64,000 nucleotides of DNA from Rostratula benghalensis (Eukaryota > Chordata > Aves > Charadriiformes > Rostratulidae), in contig VXAI01000066.1 in NCBI GenBank assembly GCA_013399305.1, positions 896,700 through 960,699 of the forward strand. The letters run 5' to 3'. A model generated the notes under the pieces. It did no database searches. It was not told the origin of the DNA and was given only the letters and a program-made list of their open reading frames with translations. Positions 12,901-23,760 of this stretch are shown one piece after another (the first letter of the stretch is position 1; each line of letters opens with the position of its first letter). Made by a program: the position numbers and the translations under genes.

Positions 12901-14388
12901 GCTTTCCCATCCCAAAATGCAAATACTGCTTTGTAGCTAAGATCCATGCTAAAAGGCACTATAAATATTAATTTATTAATTGCTTTAACTGACAGTGAAA
13001 CTAAGTATCTTGAGGTTTCTCAATTCTGATGAGATCTCCCGTGCACAGTATTCACTTACCAAAACAAACTCACCAGAAATTGCAGTTTGCATTAGTTGGT
13101 GCACAGTCCCAGAAGCACCAGTTTTCAAGGAGATGGGTCACGTTAGCAAATCCGCTGCCCAAGTCTTTCTGCTTCTCTAAACTTGTTTTTCCTTGGAAAG
13201 GTAGAGTCTGCTGCTCTCCCGTGTCTTGAACACACTTGGAACTACAACTCTGCTGCCTCGTGAACGCGCCTGTCACTGCCAAGGTTTGGAAAATATTTGG
13301 GGACAGGTGTCAATTCCTTGTCAGACTCCAGGGCCAATAAATGGAATCTCTGCAATGGGAAAGGAGATAAGACATTCACAAAGTCATTACTTTTTCCCAG
13401 AACATGCTAAGCTCCAAAATAAATGCATTCCAAGCCTTATAACACCCCCGTATTCATAAGGCTCACTAGTGTTTTAAATTTTGATTCCTGCTTACCTACT
13501 GTTTACTCTCTGCTTTACTGCCATGGTGAAGTTGCTGTTAAAAAAAGGAACACAATTCCAGAAATGCTTGGTCCCTAACTAATCCTGCACAAACTCACTG
13601 CTGCCAAGATGGCACCACATTAAAAGGTTAACAGAATGTCTTCCAAATCTCGGTATCCTCTTTAACCTCTCTTGTCAATCTTTTAAAGTGGCTTTTTGGC
13701 AGTGAAAGTGGCCATCTCTATCCCGTGACAAAATACTTTTGACAGAAGAAATGCCCTTACAAGCAAAATTATGATGTCTCTCTAACGACTGCAGCTGTCT
13801 TAGCATGATTTTCATAGAAACAAAGTCCTTCTGAAGAATGAGAAGTCCTACAACTTTTCCCTACAAGAATGTTTTGCAGCCCCCAAAAAGCAGGATTATC
13901 AGCAGGCTCTCATACATTAAGCTTTGCAGAGAGCCCTTCCCCATGGTTCTTTAGTAATGTTTGAACAGCGTTCCCCAGGGACACACAAGTCCCACTCCCC
14001 ATGTGTGGCACAGGCTCTTTGCTTGGTTTTTGTTCTTTTTAATGAATCGTATTCTACTTACATTTTAAAAACCTTTGCTGTCCCTTGAAAATCCCACTGC
14101 ATGTCCCTCAAGCTGCTTGCTTACCCCAGTGCCACCTGTATCTGTCTCCATCGATGATGGTACCAGCTTACATCTATCCGGCTACACAGATGCCAGCTTT
14201 ACTCTGCCTCAGAACACTTCAACAAACCCAGTCTGTTCCATGCATAATTTCATGAGGATGAACCCCCATATCTTATGATGGCTTAAAAACTGCTTGTCTA
14301 AGCAAAGTTATTTGCAAATTGGCATAGGCTTTTGTGCATGCTGTATTGTGAATGTATGCTTTTAATGTTTCCATCCATTTTCTTTCAG
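9986..14388. other. non-coding stretch (proposed plus-strand intron)
   Basis: No supported gene. It holds an AT-rich block with repeated TAATTA-type motifs at 10620-10710, described as a finding. A 29-base micro-exon-like block near 14671-14699 lies just beyond this stretch and is discussed among the rejected items. Otherwise nothing was recognised. Confidence 0.45.
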
Positions 14389-14547
14389 ATTCATTCTACT
14401 GCACAATATTGTAAAAAAACCCTCCATGACTGGCAAAATTATGCAGTAAAACAAGTACAATCAGCTGATAACAATAAAGAATGGTGCACGAATGTTCATT
14501 TCCTTAGCAAGAAAACAATCAATTTAGCAAAGCAACAAAATCAATGA
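14389..14547 (+). CDS. candidate terminal coding exon, plus strand, unidentified gene
   Basis: A strong acceptor (TTTCCATCCATTTTCTTTCAG) opens a phase-0 frame of 52 codons ending in TGA at 14545-14547. The candidate exon at 8143-8331 also ends in phase 0, so the two can be joined without a frame change. The peptide is polar and Lys/Gln/Asn-rich, beginning Ile-His-Ser-Thr-Ala-Gln-Tyr-Cys and ending Lys-Gln-Gln-Asn-Gln, which would suit a C-terminal tail. AATAAA lies at 14942-14947 on the same strand, about 400 bases downstream. I do not recognise it. The AT-rich composition makes a chance frame of this length fairly likely, and other exons may lie between. Confidence 0.3.
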   Translation: MHSTAQYCKKTLHDWQNYAVKQVQSADNNKEWCTNVHFLSKKTINLAKQQNQ

Positions 14548-14941
14548 AATATCAACCATTCCCCAGCCACTGCTTGCTTTCTCCCATCTGAACTCTGGAT
14601 CTTTTAATTCTGTGACGGCATAAGTGACAACAGTAAGATTGGGAATGATGGTCCCAGCACTCTTTCACCTTTCTCTCCAGAGCAAGGCCAGCAGAGAGGA
14701 TTTCTAAAGGTAAAGTCATACAGAAAACATACGCTCCGCTGTTTCAAGGAAATTTATATTTGACCAGCACACAATAGATTAGGGTTTGGTATTGTATTTA
14801 TCCACAGACAGCGGGGAAAAACCTATCACTTTGTGCTGTACCAGGCAGGAATCCGAGATGATTAGTGCAACTCACACCACTTTGTATTGCATATGAAATA
14901 ACAATTGACTGCTGAGTTATGATAGCATTTTTAGCTTGGTG

Positions 14942-14947
14942 AATAAA
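14942..14947 (+). promoter_or_regulatory. possible polyadenylation signal (AATAAA, plus)
   Basis: A canonical hexamer about 400 bases past the proposed plus-strand stop at 14547. It would close the plus-strand gene model. It has low specificity in AT-rich DNA. Confidence 0.25.
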
Positions 14948-16471
14948 GATGTTAAGCTAGAAGTTGCAAAACTGTGATTTCTTTCTTTTGCCTCTCAGAG
15001 AAAAATGCCCTATCAAATTATATATTTAATAAAGAAGCATGTGTAAATACTCACACAAAATCCATGTGGGTGAAGAAATCTACAAGCCTAGTACATTTTT
15101 AATGAAATAAACATCCTGGTATAATTTGTTAGGTTGGCTCTTAAAATAGAGATACATCTATTGACAGTTACCACATATTTTCATTTGAGATGCCACACCC
15201 TGGTAATCTTCAGTTATTTTTTGGTCTGCACTGCTATCAATACCATAATTATCAATCCTTATTGCAATTGTTAATAAAGGATATGAATATAATTTAATAC
15301 ATCAGTAATCTATATCAACTTCAAATAAATGGAAATTAATAGAATTCAACTTATCTGAAAATTTTCTTGTTGATAAAAGTTAAGATTAAGGTAATAATAG
15401 TGTGTGGGGGGTTTAAAGTACACTAGTAATATTGCAGTAAAACTTATTTTTACAGTTCTTTCACAATAAGTTTATTTCAAAAATCACATTCTTCAGTAAT
15501 CTTCACTAGCAGCTAAACATTTTACAAACGCTTTATTTCTAAGTATTAAAACTGTACCCGTTCCTTCAATTGGCTTTTAATTCTGTAGCTTTAAGCGCAA
15601 AGTCTTTCAGATTCAGTGACAAAAATACCAAAGCTTTACAAGATTAACCCATTCCTTTGGAACCTTGCCAATTAGTGAAATGTATTCCTTGAGAAATAAA
15701 ACACATAGGCCTTTTATGTGCATAAGGCTTCCTACACAAACTGATCGTTCAAGGGGATTAATCCTGCCTTCATTAAAGCTCATGGAAGCTATTAACCAGC
15801 TGCAGTGCGATTGTGATACTGGATCACTAACAGTAGATTTATGAAATATCTTTTTTATAAAAAAGGTTTGCATAGGAAAAGTTTTGAAATCCAAGCCAAT
15901 GATTTCTATGAAATCTCTGAAATGCCTGTATACTGAGCAAAATCACACACTAAACTGCTAAGAACAGTCTGATAGCGTGAGGCAGTGAATGCAATGCTTT
16001 TTAACAACATGTTTTCAGTTATTACTATAAAATTGTAATTAGATAGTAAATTACATTGTTAATATTAACTTTGAACAAATAAGTGTTTGCAGTTGTAGAA
16101 CGGAGCATTATTATGGTAGCACAGGGACCTATTCACCAAGTAAGACATAGACTTTGTTCATAAAAGTTATTCTATTCTGTAGTTTCTTCTTAGGAACTTG
16201 CATGGAATGCTAGGTTTTTATGAACACTATTTGCTGAAGTCATCTTCACCAACATCAAAATGTATATTTCTCTTTGGGAAGTGCCAAAACAAGCATTTTT
16301 CTCATCTGGTTTCACTATCCAGAGAATACAAAGAATCGAAAGTATAGTTTCTCTCTGTACAGAAAAAAGTTTACCTAAATGAAATTACAAACTTAAACTC
16401 TGATCAGTTGTATGGGAACTTTAGAATTTCATTCTCTATTGGAAAAAAAAAAGTTACTCTAATAACATTTG

Positions 16472-16575
16472 CATTATATACTACAATACACTTAAAATAT
16501 ATTATACATTATATTTGCTTTGTACACATTACACTTACATTATATGTTACTACAATATACTTGAACATGTATAAT
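16472..16575 (+). repeat. imperfect AT-rich direct duplication
   Basis: A segment beginning cattatatactacaatacac recurs about 66 bases later as cattatatgttactacaata, each followed by a similar AT-rich tail. It looks like an old local duplication with small differences. Confidence 0.5.
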
Positions 16576-19500
16576 AATCTGTATTATATCTGTAAATACT
16601 AGTAATATTTAAAAATAACAAAACCTTGCTTGGTTTCAATTATCTTTACTGAGATTTTCCCCTTACCTTTTCCTCTTTCTAGGAATAGTTCATTCTGCAG
16701 TTGACGAAGTTATTTTGGAAAAGGTACAAAGGTTTTTGTCAGTTTGTACAAGCAAAAATTGAAAATACCCATTATTCATTATGTTAAATCAATTGAAATG
16801 TATTTTGCATATTTACTCTTTAGAAAAACGTCTCTGAAAACATGTTAAAATGTGGTTCAGTGAAGAACTTTTGCAAATTATGTTATGGGCACAGAAAATA
16901 CAATTTTGACTATGAACCAGTGACCTCCAGAAGAAAAACAGGCTTCATTACACACAGAGCTACCTACCTCCAAAGTAGGCACGTGCAGGGATGTCTCATC
17001 CCACGTGTATAACATCTTGGAGGAGATGTGCGAGAAAGCCAATTCTCTATCCGTTTGGAATGTTAGGAATCACCTCTTTCCAGCATCAGAAAGTTATCAA
17101 CCATACAATAACCACAGCAGTCCTGCGCAGAAAATTGGCAGGATTGAGAATGGAAAAGGCATTTCTCCATTTGGCAAAAAGGGGATAAAACAGTTCTAGG
17201 AGAGTTTGATTTTAAAATCTCAGTGATTGATTGACTCTGCTCATAGGTTTAGAGCATTAGAATAAGTCCCAGGAGAGATGGATGAGCGAGCAGAGAGGAG
17301 GTAAGGCTGCCAGAGGTGCATGATAAGTACATTTATCACATAGTTTTGCAATTTATCTTATATGTCTCCAATTTTTCATATAGCCCCCATTTGTAATCAC
17401 CATGTGAAAAATTAGGGAGGCATGTGATAAATTAAGTTGTGAATTGTGATTTCTAATAAGTTAATCATTTATCCATGCAATTTAAGTTTAACTTCTAATC
17501 ACATCTAGTCTTTCAGGATGCACGAAAAACAGAGAAAAACATACGAGGATGACCAGAATAAGAAAGGCTAAAGACAGAAAATACATTTCAATGTAAATGC
17601 ACTTTCAGAATCCAGTTACTTGATCCATTATTTCTGAAACAAATAATTTCAACTGTACAAGTGAAAAGATTCTAGAATCATGAACCACATTAGAAATTTT
17701 GTGACTAAAATGAACTATTTCTTAAATTAAACTGCCTGTAGGAAGTACTATCACATTAGTGACCCATTAATCCATTTCCTCAGGACTTCACACAATTCAA
17801 AATGTCTTAGCCATTTTTTTCTGTGTACCATTCAAATAAAAGTTCTTTTTTTTTCTCTTTCTTGAACCACACTCATCCTGGAATCCTTAAGGACATATTT
17901 GTGTACCTGTATCTCCATCATTTGATTCTTATTATAACACTGGTCCTAATTGCACTTTAGCAACCCAGTATGTAACTAAAACTACTGCAGAATCAACTGA
18001 AAAAAAAATTTATAAGCTAAGTATTTAACTAGCTTGGATAAAATCCATTCTTTTCATTAATGGATCTCATTTTTATTTTATTGTTGGGGGTTTTTTTACT
18101 ATCAGATTAAAAAAACAAATTTTATTGTTTTTCCTAATGCAATTCTGCATGATATGCTCAGGATGAATGGAATAGTTATTGTTTTAATTATTTTTTTCAT
18201 TTTGTTTTTTATTCTGCTCCTATTACCATTATTTACTACTTTTAAGATCAGTATCATACTGTATACAGAAGTGCACATACATACACTAAACATGCATATG
18301 TATGTGCATAAACATGCTCTTTTAGAAATCCATTATAACTCTCTTTGCTGTTGGAAAGAAGAACAGTAGATCTAAATAATAAATACTTACCAAACCACTG
18401 TATAAGCTTTAGCAGTATTTACAAATTTCAAACTATCCTTCACCATTCAAAACAATTGAGTCAATTTACTCAATGAAATTATGTAAACTCACATTCCAAA
18501 TTGTAATCTGAAGTTGAACTCCATCTGATACTTAAAAGCCTGTAAAACATTAAAGCCACCTGTTTAAATATTTGGGTCATGTAAATTCCAGGAGACCTAC
18601 ATGTAGCATTTCCAACAAAGTTATGACTGTCTTTCTTGTAGGTGAGGATAATGCATGGGATGACAAAGAGAAAAATCTGTAGAGCCAAGCTCCGCTCTTG
18701 TAATTTCTACGAGAGCATTGCCACTAACTTCTGTGGAAAATTCAAATGTAAGATCTTTAGATGTAAGATTAAATGAATATCAACTTAACTCTTTGCTTAG
18801 TCAGGCACTCGTTTATGTAATCTGAACATATTGTATAATCTTTCTCAGCTGTATGTCCAAAAAGATTGGGTTTTGGACTGGCTATTAAGAAGAAAAAACC
18901 CAAACAAGCCAGGGAGTGGGGGGGAACATCCCTGAAGCCTGCTACCCAGGTAAAGTTGTAAGTCTTGTAAACAGTCATCTGGCATATACTGAAAAAACAA
19001 CTGTAGAAAAAAAAAAAAGATAATCTCAAATTACTGTCTGTGAGGGCAAAATTTCATCTTCAGGATAAAGATGAAACTGCACACAAAACATGGAGCAAGG
19101 CCAGTTTATAGCAATTAAACATTTGATCTGGATTGCTTATAGTAAACTTCCCATGATTACAGTTTATCTCTATATTTCCCTCCTCATTTTAACTAATTGA
19201 GAACAATACTTCACATTCCACAAAGGTTAGAAAAATTGCCTCTAGGTGAAAGTAAAGTTATTATTCACAGCTAATAGAATACTCAATACCACTAAAAATT
19301 AATTACTGCTATTTTGAGGGCTTCTGACAGGCCAATAAAATGATGTGCACTGAGCACGTAGAAGGAAAACAAAGAATTAAATATGGTAGAATCAACAAAT
19401 GTACGGGTATTGTGACTCTTCCCATAAAACGGACCAATAATCTCAATTATACCATTGTTTTCTCTACAACAGACTCATACTTTTCCAGGTTTTACTTTCA

Positions 19501-21078
19501 TGATTTGCTCTTAGATCTTTACTTAACAGTATGCAAGGAATAAACAAGCAGGAAAATCCAAATTTTCAATTGCACTCACAGAGTTGACCACTTTGATAAC
19601 CACAGTACACACATTGTTATTTAAGTAAAGAAAAGCTTTTGCGTTTCCAAATGATTTCTTCCTGTATCATCCTGTACACAGTTGTAACATCACGATATAT
19701 CATGCTTAGCCTTCCAATATCATAATTGCCTAAAGATCTGACCTGTGGAACTCTTTAAGCAGCAGCACTCAACCTGCTAGCTTTGTTTACCAAAAAAGGC
19801 ACTGTTCTTTTAGACCATGGCCATTTCCCTTTCGGAGAAGCTGGGCCAGAAACTGAGCCTTACCATTTGCTTGCCACAAGGCAGTATCTGGAATTTCTGA
19901 ACTTGATGGTAGGAAACTTGACATCCAAAGCTGAACAGTTCTACCCATGAACTCAGCTTACTGCTCATGAGGCTTGATTTATTTTTACCACTTCCCAACC
20001 TACCAAAACATGTATTGTTTATTTGACAGAAGGAATAAGGCAGTTGCTGCCTGTTCCTGGGCTGCTTAGAAGTTGTAAGTGATGCCATCTGGAGCAGACT
20101 ATTCGTTGGAAGGTTGCCAAAAGGTACTCCATTAGTTTACTAGGGAAAGAGGTCTTGAGTTGTGCACACGATGATGCTTTCTGGAGGCTGTACGGCAGTA
20201 AGAACTTATTAAATCATAGTGTTACAATAAATGACAGTAAGATTTTAAAAAGCATGCATGATTTGCCTTTTTGTCCACTAAAAACAAAGGAACTTCTATG
20301 ACTGACACTATTTTGGCTAATGTGTGCATCTTGAAAGTCTCACCCAGAAGACTTTATTGTACACTGTTGACAAAAGTTAGAATAGAAACAATATTTTGAA
20401 GCTCAAGTACATCTTTCCTGTTACAAATTGGCAAACAAACGGAAACAAGTTTCTTAATACAGTTTGGCAGTAGGGAACCATGGTAAAATCTCAACCCATA
20501 AAAGTGGTTTAAGGAAAAAGGTTGTCGAAAAGGAGAAATCATACAGCAACTTCATGCTAATATGGTGATGGATGCTATAGAAAATGCATAGGTTAAGCTG
20601 CAGGTTATTAAAATTGCTGTTGTTAAATAGAAAGAGTAATGATATTTTTCCCTTATTCCAGAAATATAATGCAAACCCCATGTTGACTGGCACTTACCTA
20701 AAACCCCAGGTTGGCTTCAGGTGCTATTTCTATCCCACTGGATATCTCATTTCAGACTCTTTGGCAAATTTGCGGGGTTTTTTCCGATAGCATCATACTA
20801 TGCGGAGAGAATCAATCCTGATCTATCTGCAGACTTCTTCCACAAAAACCTGCTGTTCTGAGGACTGAGTGTCCTCGAGGAGTACTGGTTTCCACGGCAG
20901 AAGACAAAACGCAAGTACTCTTGTGTTGAAAGTGTAGGGTTACAAAACCACATAATTTTTTTCTTTATCACTTTCTACATAAACTTTGAGCTGTCACAGA
21001 AAGGGTTCATCTCTAATAAATTTGAAAGCTCATGAAGGAAGTGTCTCCATCTAGCCATAACTGTAAATTTGCAGATAG

Positions 21079-21096
21079 GTTTGTTTGTTTGTTTGT
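21079..21096 (+). repeat. (GTTT)n simple repeat
   Basis: About four GTTT units in a row. Short simple repeat. Confidence 0.8.
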
Positions 21097-23630
21097 ATTT
21101 CCCCTTTTTACCTAAGGGGGAAAAAAGGTTCAAAGAGTTGGTACAAATGTTTATACCATTTTCAACAGAATAAATAAAGGAAAAATTGCCTCAGTCTGTG
21201 AAAGTTAATAAAGGAAGAAATCTGGTTTCCTTACTCCTACAAGCAAACTTATGTATTAAAAATCAGAAGCTAATTCTGTGGATTTACATGGCAAAATTAA
21301 GATGCGGAATCCTTGTGAAAGTACAGGTGCTGTATAGGTATCTGATTATTCTTGCTATGTGATGATCCTCATTTCTGGACTGCTGGATGGTTCAAGTCTG
21401 GCACAAGTTCCAGTAATCTCCTGTACTTGGAAAAAAAAATAATAATTAATCCCAATGTGTGGTGCTTGGCATGTAGGACTTATAGCCTTAGGAAAGCACT
21501 GACACCAAATAACCTTAACTTTTCATGTGTAATTTAGACCAAAATGAGTGATGCCATCGTTTTCCTTAAAAACAAAACCCACCAGCAACAAAAGAAAACC
21601 TGAGTTCATTTTAAGGTAATACTGAGGTGCAAAATCCAAGCCTTCAAAAATTGGGAGATACTAGGATTTAGTGCACATGTGTCATCTTACTTCAGCTTGA
21701 AACGTTTAGATACAGTCTTTCATTATAAGACCTCATGCTATTTTTCCATGAGTGTCCTGAGGGGGCTGGTTTTATACCAAGTTTGTTATGTACAATGTAC
21801 ATATATTGCATTTTCATGTTCTACATATTTAATAACAATTCTTGTCTTCTAAAACATACCCATGGCTGAGTTGCTCATTAAGCAATTTTTAGAGTTTTAT
21901 GGCCCCATGAACAATAATTTTTTGTGGAAGCAGACTAAATTGTATGCTGTGATAATTACACCAAACTAATTGTAGGTAAAATTAGCAAGGGGTCAGACCA
22001 ATTTAGTTTCACAAGAAAATATATGATTTGCTTACACCTTAAATGATCTTTAGACAATTAGTCAAGTAAAACTGAATCTCTTTAAACCAACATATATAAT
22101 TTTCTGTACGTTTGTTGTGAAACAGGAAGTTTTAACATTCCTTTGAAAAATGAAACTTACTAAATGTTTTTTTGATTATCATTTTCATTTAAATTACCAA
22201 TTAACTTTACCCACGAGAATCAAACAACATGAGTCTTTTCCACTTTACTAGTACATTAAAATAGCACTCAAACACAGCAGGTAAGAGAGAAGCATCGATA
22301 ATAAAAGCATGTTTTTTAAATCTCTTTTACTACCAGCTATAACATCACCCCAATAATGGTCCCCTAATATTATGACACTGACATAAAATTTCTTTAGATT
22401 TTTCCTGTTTCTATAGCGATACAAGTTTCTCCACACAATACAAAGTTCATTGTGGAGCCTTTATATAGATGCCTTTGATGTTTCAAGTGTGTCTTTCGAG
22501 TGGTGTGAAAGAGTTGTACCTGCTATTTCAGTCAGCAGTAGTGCAGCTGTATTGCCAAGCTCTGCTCCGGAGGTTCAGTTCACCTCTAAAAGAGTAGATG
22601 AGACTGGCCTAAAATCCAGACAGCTGGACTGTGCTCGACTCAGGCACATTTCACACCACACATAATTATCAATATGCTCCTTGCTTTTCTTGTTTGAGAT
22701 CGTTTTTGGCAGTATCTATTACTGACAAGAATTTGTACTAATTTGAAAGTTTTATCATGTACAAATGACATTTTTGACTTTACAAACAATCACTTTGGAT
22801 ATTCAATGACATATAATACATATAATAGTTGCCAAAGGGCTAGAAAACTGCTCAATAAATGATATTTCAATAGAAAAAAAAAAAAGAATTGCAATTGTTG
22901 CAAAAAACAACTCTTTTGTTTTCTAGTTAAATATTATCCCTCCAAAAAATCTGAATGGAGATATTATTTCTTACTCTGATTTGAATAATTTCACATTTTG
23001 TAGACTGTAAAATATCGAGTATACAACAAACAGTAAACATAGCATAACATATAATACTAATACTCACTGATTTTAATACTTGGACTTGAAACAACTTTGC
23101 CAAAACAAAAGGTTGAAGCCAATTATTTTGATAGTGTTCTGCCAACACATTTACTGAAATTGAGTTTTTCCCCCAATGAAATTATACATTAGAATTTTTC
23201 AGTACAAAAATTATTCCATTGGGTACTTTTGATTAGCTATAGCAAATGCCAGACTCTTCCTAAATGATTTGAAAGGTACTTCTTTTTTATCTCAAGGACT
23301 TAAGGATGAATACAGGAAAATTTGTGTATTTTGCTAGCATAAAGTATTCTTTTCATTTACAAACTATCTTAGCACAACTGTCTGCATTATCATTACTGGT
23401 AAAAGTACCAAAAATGGCGTATTTACAGTGACCATCTTGCTGAGGATGAAATGGTTCTTGCCCATTTCATCATGTGTCAGTGACTCCGGATCAAGAGCTT
23501 TTTTGCCATTCATAAAGGAGCTGACTCTTTTCTGCAAAAAACCATCAAAGCTAATACCACCAACATTCGGTTTTGCTATTTTACGGATGCTTGCATGCCA
23601 GCTTAAAAAGATTTCTTAGGAAGGTGATAA

Positions 23631-23760
23631 GACTTGGTTTGTAGGATACTGGACTGGGAGCCAGGAAACTTCACGTGACCTTGAGTCAATTACCTGCTGA
23701 GTGTCTTTGTCTTCCCTTTACCCTGTGAGCTCTCTGAGGCAAAGACTCTTTTTAATGAAT
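23631..23760 (+). mobile_element. possible degenerate MIR-like (CORE-SINE) remnant
   Basis: The order of short blocks resembles a MIR element on the plus strand: 'ggactgggagccaggaaact', then 'gtgaccttgagtcaattacc', then a pyrimidine-rich 'ctttgtcttccc' block in the place of the MIR 'cctcagtttcc' block, then 'gtgagctctctgaggcaaag'. There is an apparent deletion after the first block. MIR copies in bird genomes are rare and very diverged, so this needs alignment. It has no coding content. Confidence 0.4.

Larger units (their letters stand above)
14548..23630. other. non-coding stretch, no supported gene
   Basis: Mostly AT-rich single-copy-looking DNA. Items noted: an imperfect AT-rich duplication (16472-16575), a protein-like open frame ending at 17199 without a good acceptor, a GTTT repeat at 21079-21096, and a possible conserved non-coding block at 21860-22080. 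None amounts to a supported gene. Confidence 0.4.

Noticed and set aside
13494..13532. Minus-strand 39-base block with a very good acceptor and a Kozak-like CACCATGG
   Set aside because: It takes one base and leaves two, so it does not fit between 32499-32573 and 3228-3433. It could only be the first coding exon of another transcript, for which I see no partner.
14671..14699. Plus-strand 29-base micro-exon with a superb acceptor and AAAG|GTAAAG donor
   Set aside because: It lies after the proposed stop at 14547 and its phase-0 frame has a stop, so it does not join the plus-strand model.
19869..20088. Minus-strand frame starting ATG right after an acceptor-like CTGCTCCAG, with donor ATG|GTAAGG
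   Set aside because: Borders are fair but it is out of phase with the chain and the peptide is low-complexity Ser/Gln/Lys-rich.
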